Assembly: GCA_963281255.1 (NCBI GenBank)
Contig: OY725493.1
Location: 4,247,857 to 4,311,856, forward strand
Direction of reading: 5' to 3'
Source: Aphrocallistes beatrix
Lineage: Eukaryota; Porifera; Hexactinellida; Sceptrulophora; Aphrocallistidae
Length of the DNA stretch: 64,000 nucleotides
Under the pieces are notes generated by a model. It was not told the DNA's origin and searched no databases. It worked only from the letters and a program-made list of their open reading frames with translations. This document shows positions 22,605-32,100 of this stretch, piece by piece. The position numbers and the translations under genes were made by a program. The first letter of the stretch is position 1. Each line of letters starts with the position of its first letter.

Positions 22605-23590
22605 ATAGCCTACTATATTCAGGCCTCAGAGTAACTTGCGAATTTGGGACTAGGGATGCAGTAGAAGATGGTTGAAGAAACATGAGCTGCCTTAAATCAT
22701 TAACAAAGCACAATAGAGTTTAGGAATGTATTACCAGCATATATAAATATGGTGTCAAAACACCCATATCCGTTAAAATTTAGATTAGTCATCAAATGAT
22801 TGCGCAACAGGTTATATTTGGGTCAAATTTAGTGATTTTCAGAGGTCATTTAAGGGCACTTCTAAGTGTTTTTATTATAAAGTTTTTCCCATAGAACTGA
22901 GAAGTGAATGTGTTAATACTAAAAATTTGGAATTTTTCATGGAATGTTCAATCATTCCAGTGTTGCTATGGAAACGTGTTTTGGTCAGTTGGGGCTATAT
23001 CTTGAAAACAGCGATAGCTAGACATTCAAATTTAATCCAATTTGATAGCAAATAGGTTAATTCCTATTAAGCTATAATACAATTTTTATGTCTTAATTCA
23101 ATAATTTACGAGTTATTAGACAATTTATCATATTGGTCACATTTGGTAATTTGTCGAATATCTCGTAAACCATTGAATTTAGACACATAAATTGTATTAT
23201 AGCTAAATAGGAAGTAGCCTATTTGCTATCAAATGGGATTATAATTGAATGTCTAGCTATCGTTGTTTCTAAGATATAGCCCCAAACTGACCAAAACACG
23301 TTTCCATAGCAACACTGGAATGTAAGAACATTCCATGAAAAAATTCCAAATTTTTAGTATTAACACATTCACTTCTCAGTTCTATGCGAAAAACCTTATA
23401 ATGAAAACACTTAGAAGTGCCCCAAAACAGCCTCTGAAAATCACTAAATTTGACCCAAATATAGCCTGTTGCGCAATCATTTGATGACTAATCTAAATTT
23501 CAACAACGGATATGGGTGCTTGACACCATATTTATATATGCTGGTAATACATTCCTAAGCTCTATTGTGCTTTGTTAATGATTTAAGGCA
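22605..23590. repeat. Foldback element, second copy
   Basis: Matches the inner part of 19808-21545: left arm from agtcatagcctac to about 23060, right arm about 23180-23590, ending aatgatttaaggc. The arms are each about 450 bases with a centre near 23120. The outer parts of the first copy are missing here. Confidence 0.8.
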
Positions 23591-24003
23591 ACGACCCACG
23601 TTTCACCGGATTTAATATATCTAGGAGATAAAACACAATTTATCATAATTAAATAAGACTTGATCAACACGAGTAGTAATTATCAGGAGTTCATAAAACT
23701 GGATACGTTTATGTTGGTGTCTTTTTTGCAGCGATACTCTGCGGATACGCAGTGTCCGCAAGCCGCGTAGCACAAGCGAGCGAAGCGCGCTTATTAATGA
23801 ATTCACTGTAGAAATATGTTCAGTAACTGATAAAATTGTTTTGGAAGTAGATAGAATGTACCATCAGCTTGTATTAGTGTTTCTGAATCAAATTGTAGTG
23901 TATTATACTACTTTGCGACTCATGAACCCCTTACTGCAAACTCTCCACTGATAGTTTTATTGATTGCGAATGTTAATTAGATTGTAAAATTTAGGGTGTT
24001 ATA
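23591..24003. other. Intergenic with a Helitron hairpin end
   Basis: Positions 23735-23792 hold gcggatacgcagtgtccgc and caagcgagcgaagcgcgctt, the family 3' end block. The rest shows no feature. Confidence 0.55.
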
Positions 24004-24459
24004 AAAATTCAAAAGTTTGAATCTTTAGATGCACACCCTTCAAATAGTTTACTTTGATCACCAACAGTTCAAAATAAAAAGTTCAAGGAATTTGGAGATG
24101 TTTTAGCGATCCCGCAACGTTGGCTCGCCTCGCTGCAGATTTACAATGGGATTTGTCTGGTTTGGGGCTTAAAATAGCAAAGACATGCTTCTGATCTAGG
24201 CAACCGCAACTTTGTACTGAGGTATTTGGGAGTGGTTTTAGATCAGCTAATAATACACTTTGATGGGTTAAAATCTACTGGGTCGGAGATATTAGTGAAA
24301 ACAGTTGGGACCACTCGTAATTATTCATTAATGGTCCCAACTGTTTTCACTAAAATTATCTCCAAATGGCTTGATGTTTTTGTGGCGAACTTTGGTGATC
24401 AAAGAAAACTATTTGAAGGGTCTGCATCTAAAGATTCAAACTTTTGAATTTTTTTAATC
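24004..24459. repeat. Inverted-repeat MITE, about 455 bp
   Basis: The left arm (aaaaattcaaaagtttgaat, then tttgatcaccaa near 24055) is mirrored on the right (gattcaaacttttgaatttt, ttggtgatcaaag near 24390). A second inner mirrored block is gttgggaccactcgtaatta / taatggtcccaactgttttc. Its open frame of 73 codons is a by-product. Confidence 0.7.
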
Positions 24460-24539
24460 TATTGTATATTCTTCACCACAATTGCTTAATAAAACAATAG
24501 CCTCTTCGCATCCTGAGGTATATTTGGCGTATTCAATCT

Positions 24540-24908
24540 TCGCCTTTTATACATGGGATTCTCCAAGGTTACAAAGATTTACTCATTTTATAGTTTTTCA
24601 ACTCAATTACTCTATTTTAAAGCTAAAATATTTCGACCCGTGACACCTAGTGCCACTAACGCCATCATATATAGTGGCATTAATTTATGGTATGTGGTAC
24701 AATGAAGTAGATGTTCAAATATTTATGTTTGAAGTAGAGTAATTGAGTTGAAAGACTATACAATGAGTAAATCGAGTGTGTAAATATGAACTATAAGCCA
24801 AATTTAGTCAAACTGTTACTGATTTATTAATATTGACTCCCAAAATAGATACGATTTATACAATTTGTATGGGTATTATTGGGGTGTACGAATACTTTTG
24901 TTAAGGCA

Positions 24909-24912
<4 letters not shown>
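24540..24912. repeat. Mariner-type palindromic MITE remnant
   Basis: Mirrored blocks actcaattactctattttaa and gaagtagagtaattgagttg centre near 24665; the right end is aatacttttgttaaggcagtg beside TA, close to the mariner MITE ends above. A TA run follows. Confidence 0.55.
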
Positions 24913-24939
<27 letters not shown>

Positions 24940-24942
<3 letters not shown>

Positions 24943-25340
24943 GCTACGAACTGATTTAAGAAACTGCCAGGCCCAGAAAGCTGATTTTTGGCATGTGTCT
25001 TTTGGCTATTTCGAATATCATATTTTCAGATCGATATGATAAATTCTTTGTTTACATTTGTTTACAATAGATAGATGAAGTAAACAAATTACAAAAATAG
25101 GCTAGAGACTAGCTTCCAACGGTTGACATGGGGTTTCTAGGGGTGTAGAATTCGAATATTATATTTTCAGATCGATATGAGTAATTATTGGTTAACTTTT
25201 GTTTAAAATATTTATACATAAATAAAAAGAATAAAAAAAAAATGGGCCAGATTGAGTAACTCCAGGCGCCCGCAAGGCGACTCGCAGACACGCAGTGTCA
25301 GTAAGCCGCGCAGCGCAAGTAAGCGAAGCGCACTTGTAAA
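24940..25340 (+). mobile_element. Helitron-like remnant
   Basis: A 5' part (tctgctacgaactgatttaag, to 25010) and a 3' hairpin block (25258-25338: ccaggcgcccgcaaggcg, gcagacacgcagtgtc, aagcgaagcgcacttgta) enclose unrelated sequence, including two copies of tcgaatat(c/t)atattttcagatcgatatga at 25013 and 25151. Confidence 0.6.
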
Positions 25341-25453
25341 TATTATTCACAGACATATACGTGAGATTTTTTCGACGGCCTTCTATTATTTCTTAGATTA
25401 ACATGTATGCAAATATTGAAAGAACTGGCAAATCAACAAAATGAAAAACAAAT

Positions 25454-25503
25454 TTATCCTTACTATTAAAACTCGATTAATGTATATATGTGTGTATATA
25501 TAT
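25454..25503 (+). repeat. Helitron end motif and TA run
   Basis: TCCTTACTATTAAAACTCGA at 25456 followed by a TA/TG run that hosts the next element. Confidence 0.65.
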
Positions 25504-26121
25504 GGGATACAGACAAATGACTACAAGACAAATGACTACAGGACAAATGGGTATAGGACAAATGGGTACACGGACAAATGGGTACATGGACAAATGGGTA
25601 CACGTACAAATGGGTACATAAACTGTAAACTATCTTACAGTATTAGTTGTTGATAACATTGTATTTAATGCTGTTAAAGGATTACAAATATCAAGTGAGA
25701 GTAATAGATAAGTAAGTGCATGGGGAAAATGTGTGAAAAAGTTAATTAACTAAGCGTAAATCTGTGAGCAACTCCTTTCAAAAAGTCCATAGGGGATCGA
25801 TGAATTATGTTTCAAACTTCTCAACTATCTTTTGGTGTCATTATGACACCAAATTGTTTGGTCTACAAGTATATGTGTTTATGTGCAAATCAAACATGAA
25901 AATTCTTATTAATAGGAATCAGTATATATAAATTGAATATTTCAGTAGCGGTGATAACACCTTGAACATTGAATAATAGGATAAAAGATTCATTTTTGAA
26001 ACCATTTATGTACCCATTTGTCCGTGTACCCATTTGTCCTGTAGTCATTTGTCCATGTAGCCATTTGTCTGTAGCTATTTGTCCTGTAGTCATTTGTCTT
26101 GTAGTCATTTGTCTGTATCCC
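25504..26121. repeat. Inverted-repeat element with subterminal word arrays
   Basis: Ends gggatacagacaaatgacta and its complement, inserted in a TA run. Both ends carry seven or eight copies of the word gacaaatg(g/a)(g/c)tac pointing the same way relative to their end. The middle is AT-rich and non-coding. It resembles 2403-3282 in design but not in overall sequence. Confidence 0.75.
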
Positions 26122-26130
26122 ATATATATA

Positions 26131-26860
26131 CAGTAAACCTCTCAGATCTTGGCAGTCCCGTCCGAACAGTGTCCAGATCTTAGAATTGTCGGATCTCAGA
26201 ATTTTGTCCAGTATAGCATGCGAAACCGGTAAGTGTACAATAATGGAAATTTATATGGCAGCGAGTTCTATTTCCTTATAGAGCGGCGATTTGTACACTC
26301 TTTTGGGAGGATAAGAGTGCTTTTTCTCTTTGACATTAGGAGATAATTGAAAGTTTATGGATTCAATTCCTCCATATAAGTAATTCAGTGCAGTAGATAA
26401 TTATGCAAGCTGTATATACTTCTCAGTTTAACATGGACTGGGTTTAATTTCATTATCCAGGTATCAAGCTTGTTGTGCACACAAGAAGCATATTAGTTGA
26501 ATTCTATTCTGAGAACCGGACAGCTCTAAATTTCAACGCTCTGAGATCCGGACATTATCCATTTATTTTTACCCATAATTCTATACTCGCGATTTCTATT
26601 ATATCATCTACATGATGTGTGTATTTAACTCAAATTTAATTTTTATTCTGAGCAAGGCTGGATTCGGTTAACGGTTAACCGGTTAACCGCCGTCAATCAC
26701 GGTTAACGGTTAAGAAAATTTTGGATCGGTTAGCCGATCTGCTTTATTTTCTGAAAATTTAGACTAATTTCATTGTTTTTCGATGGAGATTCATGAATAT
26801 TACTTCTACGAGTAAAATTTTGGTTATTACAATATTACAATATTACTTGTATTACAATTT
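26131..26860. other. MITE remnant and AT-rich spacer
   Basis: Starts cagtaaacctctcagatctt, a pogo/Tigger-like end next to TA; a mirrored block tctgagatccgg is near 26540, but no matching right end is visible. Positions 26670-26720 hold ggttaaccggttaacc words. Confidence 0.45.
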
Positions 26861-26928
26861 TTCTAACCAAACCGCGGACATAAAGTGTCCGCCAGCCGCG
26901 CAGCGCAAGCAAGCGAAGCGCGCTTGTA
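26861..26928 (+). repeat. Helitron hairpin end
   Basis: gcggacataaagtgtccgc then gcgcagcgcaagcaagcgaa and gcgcgcttgta. The body is absent. Confidence 0.7.
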
Positions 26929-27240
26929 AGTATATAATTCCAATCAGTAAAAATCTATAAATTTGAAGTTAATGCAACCGCATCAGTTTATATAATTGAT
27001 ATGTTGATCCGTTGATATGTATTAGCATTTGTAGTATGTGTACTAGCTCTACTATTTAACCAGCTATGAATACGAAATTATAGTACATTCTACAACCGAA
27101 TTTCTTTGGGACTTTCGTCGATTACTCCAGGACTCTAAAGTACAATTATATTATGTTAGAAAAATTTTTTCCTTTATAAATTGACTATGTTTCCAGAGTC
27201 AAAATCTTTCTTCAATCAATTCGTTACAGATATATATATA
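26929..27240. other. Spacer ending in a Helitron fragment
   Basis: No gene. The last 40 bases are tttcttcaatcaattcgttacagata and a TA run, the inner end of the Helitron-like body and target of the next element. Confidence 0.5.
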
Positions 27241-28624
27241 CAGGGTGTCCCATAAGTATTGGCCAGTAGTATAAGTTGCTATAATTTTTTTTAAGCAAAT
27301 AATATAAGTCAATTTTATTTTCCAATGTAATCTCCATCCTTTTCTATAACTAGTTTAACACGATTCGGCATGCTACAAATTAAATTTGCTAAAAAATCTG
27401 GAGGGATTGATCTCCATGCTTCTATAAGATTTTTTTCCATGCCCTTTAGAGTATTTGCATCTCCCATTTCGCTGATCTTCTCTTTCATATATGCCCACAC
27501 GTTTTCAATTGGATTATAAGGTCAGGCGAGTTACCTGGCCATTCCGCTTTACGCCAGAAGTTTGGGAACTTCTTTGAACACCATTCTTGGGTCGAATTGG
27601 CGGTGTGAGCTGGTGCACCATCCTGCATGAAAAATAACTCGGACATGTTTGGTAGCATTGACCGTTCCAAAATTGAGCCTCTCTTCCGTTTACGTTTAAT
27701 CGCATCCAAACAAGTTTTGGCTAATATCGAGTCCCTATAATAAGCTCCATTAACCATCTGCCCTTTCGGTATTAAATGCAATTCCGACACTGCTTGAAAC
27801 GAAATCATCCCCCACACTTGAATTTTCGGTGGAAATTTAATACGGAGACATGGCTCAATGTTTCTTGAAGATTTTGACCAAACTCTGTCGTTCTGACGAT
27901 TTGGAAGAGAAAATAGTTCAAAGGAGGATTCGTCGCTCCACAGGACCTTTTTCCATTGTTCGATTGTCGACTTTTCTGTTTTACGGGCGAATTTTAGTCG
28001 ATTTTCTTTCATTTTTTCCGTTAATCGGGGCTTTTTGGGTCTTTTGTAAGATTTTAGGCCAAGAGTACCCTTTAGATAACGGTGTACTGTTGATTTTGAG
28101 ATGGTTATTCCGCTATTGGATAGTCTAGTAGCAATTCTTCGCGTTGATTGTCTCCTTTTCCCCACAGATTTCGAAATTACAATTTTAGCAACTCGGCTAA
28201 TCGTTTTTAGACGACCTTGTTTGGGTCTACTTTCGAGGCGACTTCCGGCTTTGTGTGCATGCCACCAACGCCTTAGTGATCTTTCACTAGCAGATAACCT
28301 CTGTGAAACAATTTTCTGCGTTGAACCGCACTCTAGAAGTCCAATTGCCTTAGAACGAATCGCGATTCCATAATCTTGGACATTCATTATTGATTTGTTC
28401 AAGCTAGATAGGCCTATTAATATTATTGATTTGTTCAAGCTAGATAGGCCTATTAATATTATAGCTTTGTATTATGACTAGATTGTAAACTAAGTGATAG
28501 AAATTACTCGCAAGTTATTTACTTCAATAATTGAAAGTAACTCGTCTTATTTCACAATGGTTTTGCAATAAAATTTTGATAACTTAAAAATCTGAAGACC
28601 GGCCAATACTTATGGGACACCCTG
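27241..28624 (-). mobile_element. Tc1/mariner-superfamily element, DD37E, one frameshift
   Basis: 1,384 bp with perfect 24-bp inverted ends (CAGGGTGTCCCATAAGTATT and four more bases) inserted at TA in a TA run. The only visible gene is a transposase on the - strand. Near the transposase start the 36-base block gattt...attaatatt is duplicated (28385-28460). The ends are intact and the coding damage is small, so the insertion is probably fairly recent. Confidence 0.95.
27315..28387 (-). pseudogene. Tc1/mariner transposase (DD37E), frameshifted
   Basis: Cuts and pastes the element at TA sites. The likely start is the Met of MNVQDYGIAIR at 28387; the open frame extends upstream through a short duplication. 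Residues 1-110 form paired helix-turn-helix DNA-binding domains with the usual basic linker. Catalytic residues are visible: the Asp in LWSDESSF, the Asp in FMQDGAPAHT, and the Glu in NPIENVW, with 37 residues between the last two, hence DD37E. The reading frame is broken near 27510 between SPDL and the NPIENVW frame (27315-27500) by what looks like two extra bases. Without that break it would be about 350 residues, a normal length. Confidence 0.92.
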
Positions 28625-29117
28625 TATATACATATAAATGTTATGGGCAATATGAGAAATTGGCCATTTTGCATCATGCCTAGGCAATATGCATAATGCT
28701 ATTTTCTGAGTCAATATGCATAATGCTTCTCTCATTGGACAATATGCATCATATCCTGATGCAATATACATAACGAACCTTTTGATTTCGGTCGCTTTTT
28801 TGATTGAATTTCTCTGCCGCTAGTTATATAACACCACATGATTTTTCGACTTGTATCGATTATAACGTAGACAGACGTATTTAGAGATATTATCATCCTT
28901 ATAATTAATCAGTGGCGGCTAGAGGGTGAGGCCAGTTGGGGCACAGGCCCCAAGAGAATTCGAGTGTACCTAACATAAAATGAGTGTGTAATTATCAAAA
29001 AATAATCTTAATTTTGGTAATAAGATAGAATGTATTCAAGAATTATTCAAAATTCAAGCCAATCAAAAGTATTAAAAAATAATTTGAAAATAATGTAAAT
29101 AAATTAAAAATGCTGCA
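28625..29117. other. Spacer with repeat fragments
   Basis: At 28640-28760 the word caatatgcataatg recurs four or five times. Positions 28838-28909 are a Helitron-like body piece (gatatt..attataattaatca). A hAT-type end cagtggcggctagaggg begins at 28910 without a visible partner. Confidence 0.5.
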
Positions 29118-32100
29118 CTAAGTCATGTCACGCTGGCAAGTGATACAAATACAATATAATTTTGAATGTTCCGGACAAATAATGTGTTCGCAACAATAAC
29201 AGTTCTTAGAAAATTTTTTATCCGATTGTCTACTACATTCAGCGCATCTTCCCCGCTTAGTTTTGGATTTAACCACTTTGGGTGGATTTAGACCTAGAGG
29301 AAGGGATAATTTAGCTGGAAGGAACCCCTCCTGAGCCTCAATAAGCGGAGAAATTTGAATGGGTGACTGTATTAAAGGTTGAATCCCAGTAGGTGAACTA
29401 ACAATATTAACTGTAGGATCAGATGATATTTGTACAGGTTGGGAAGATTCATCTACTTGGGGAAAGTTACTTAAATTTAACGACGTAGTTGCAGCCTTTT
29501 TTATTAAATTACTACAATATTTGAAATTAGGTGACATTTTTCTCTTTAATATCAAGGTATTGCATAGTTGTTTGGATAAAATATAAAGAAATTCTTTCCT
29601 GTTTTTTCTTTTAACCAGGGGACATTGGGGAAATTTAATAGAATATAGTGTCCATGCGGCTAAACATGCAAACCCAATTAGGTCAAAAAAAACTACGCAT
29701 GGCCACCTACGGGTTGATCTGTAACAACGGTACTCTTTTAATGCTTGATCAAGTTTGTCGACCCCGCACTTTCCCTTATTATAATCAATAATAATGTTAG
29801 ATTTTCTTTTTAAACCACTCGGTATCGTTATTTTTTTATGGACGTTACTCAACAAAAATACATTCCGTAACCTTTTTGGAACGTATGACACAAGAACATG
29901 CTTATCAGTGTAAATAAAAGTTGAAGAATAAATGGAGCGTGTTTTCGTATCGTATAAATTTCGTGGTATTTCTCTTCGCCTCTTGCGAATTGTACCTAGA
30001 TATCCAATATTTCGATCCCGTAGGAGTTTCCCAGAAAGTTTCAAGGAAGTAAAATAATTATCTCCTACTACAATGTGCCTAGATTTCAAAGGAGATGTTA
30101 ATCTCAGTACGATTTCTTCAGGTGTATTTTTTAAAGAAGTTTTTCCAGTATATATTTCTAAATTATAGGGGTAAAAAGTCTTAGCGTCCGCTAATACCCA
30201 AACCTTTAGACCATATCGGTCTGGTTTTCTAGGCATATACTGCTTAAAAGAGCATTTTCCTCTATACCGCATTAAATGTTCATCTACTGTAACCCATGTA
30301 CCAGGAGTATACATTTGTCTAAATGAGTTGTTTATCTCTTCAAATACATCACGGATTGGTGCAAGTTTATCACTTTTTTTTCGCTCAATTCGGGTAGCTT
30401 GGTCATCAAACCTTAAATATTTAAGTAACGCCTTGAATCGGTCTCTAGCCATTGTTGCTTTATATATCGGCTTGGATCTATTTTCATCATCGGAGTACAA
30501 GTCTACAATTGACTCCCTACTCGAATGGAATACTCCTGTCGCAATTAATAACCCAAAAAATCCATTTAATTCATCATATGTGAAGTCGGTCAAATAGCAA
30601 TTCTTTTTTCCTGAATTTTTTCCTAAAAATTCATTCAATTTTACATTAGTATAATTTAGAATCGTTCCACATAATGTTTCAGTAAAAAATAGCTGAAAGA
30701 AATCTAAAAATATAAATTAGTAAGCATTAACAAAATAAACAATCTAATCAATACAATTAATTCATGAAGAAATAAAAATTGGTTACCGGTATTCATATAT
30801 ATATACTTCTTACTCCTTAAATGAATGATGCCTAACTATAACTGGCCATATTCGCTGTCCTGTCTAAATTATTATAGGAAATTAATGCGATTTTGTGCAA
30901 TACATTTTTAACACACAAAATTACCGCGATCGAGAGGAAGAACTTTTCAAATACATATAATTAACTCAAATGAATAAGAAAAATCAAGAACTGTACAGAG
31001 AAATCGAATTAGACTAATTGGATATCTTATACGGATCTAGATTGGGGAACTCCATATCTCCATTTCGGGAGTTATTTTTGGCGGGAGTAATCCCTGAATA
31101 TGTACAAATATAACTGTGCTGGAAATTTATGTCAAACAGGGAATTTAATACATGGAAATTAACACCCAAAGGAATTACGTAACTTCATAGAAATTAGAGG
31201 CATTATTAGAAGTATGTATATAAAAATCACATGTTGATGTATAGAGTATCAATATTCAAGTTTTTATCCTCACATTTGAGCTACAACTTTGATAGTGAAA
31301 TGAACTTTCAAACGAACAAAAAAAAAAGGAAATACGTAGATATACATAGCGTAAAAACCAATGCAATCGAATTATTGCTCATAGGTAAATGTCTAAAAAT
31401 TGATTTTCGGTAATCGTTTCTCATGAAAAAAGTTATATCCAGAGTCTTTATCTCAGTCAGATTCATATGAAGCTATGTCCATCTCTATGTTAAGCAATAT
31501 TTGTCCTGTTGTAGTGAGGTTCCTCTTGGAACAAATTTGTTATAAAATTAGTCAATTTCCAAATTTGATCTCCCTGGTTTATAAATTAGAACTGTGAATT
31601 ATTTGTATGGCTTTATTACAGTCACAATCATATATTTGTTCGGGTTACACGTATATTTAATCTGGAATTATTTGTATAGTCTCCTGATACAATGGTATTT
31701 AGTCTGGCAAATTAAGTGGGAAGGTGTGAATGCTAATTATTATCGCACAGTGCCTTGTTGATTAATTATTGAATAGTTTAATACAGTCAATTTTGGATTT
31801 AATCACATGGCTTTATTTTTTAGCGAAATATCGCTCACAACTTTTTTTCCCTTGCCCATAGATCCGCAGAAGTATTTCTGTACTGTGTACTGCAGGAAAG
31901 CGTACCGTATATGCCAGCAGCGCCTGGCTAGATTTGTATAATTTGTAAATAATTAGGTATTAATCATCTATATAATTATTAACCAATAAAATTTCCCCTT
32001 GTTTTGAATCAATAGCTGACTTCTTACCACAATGATAAACATATTTAAAGCAGGGTTACAACCGAATAGTTGATTATTCGGTTTAACCAAATATTATTTG

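Noticed and set aside
25441..25653. Protein with TNGYRTNGY repeats
   Set aside because: It is the translation of the gacaaatgggtac word array of a transposable element.
27850..28373. + strand frames over the Tc1/mariner element
   Set aside because: They are opposite the transposase and have no motif; the - strand frame carries all catalytic residues.
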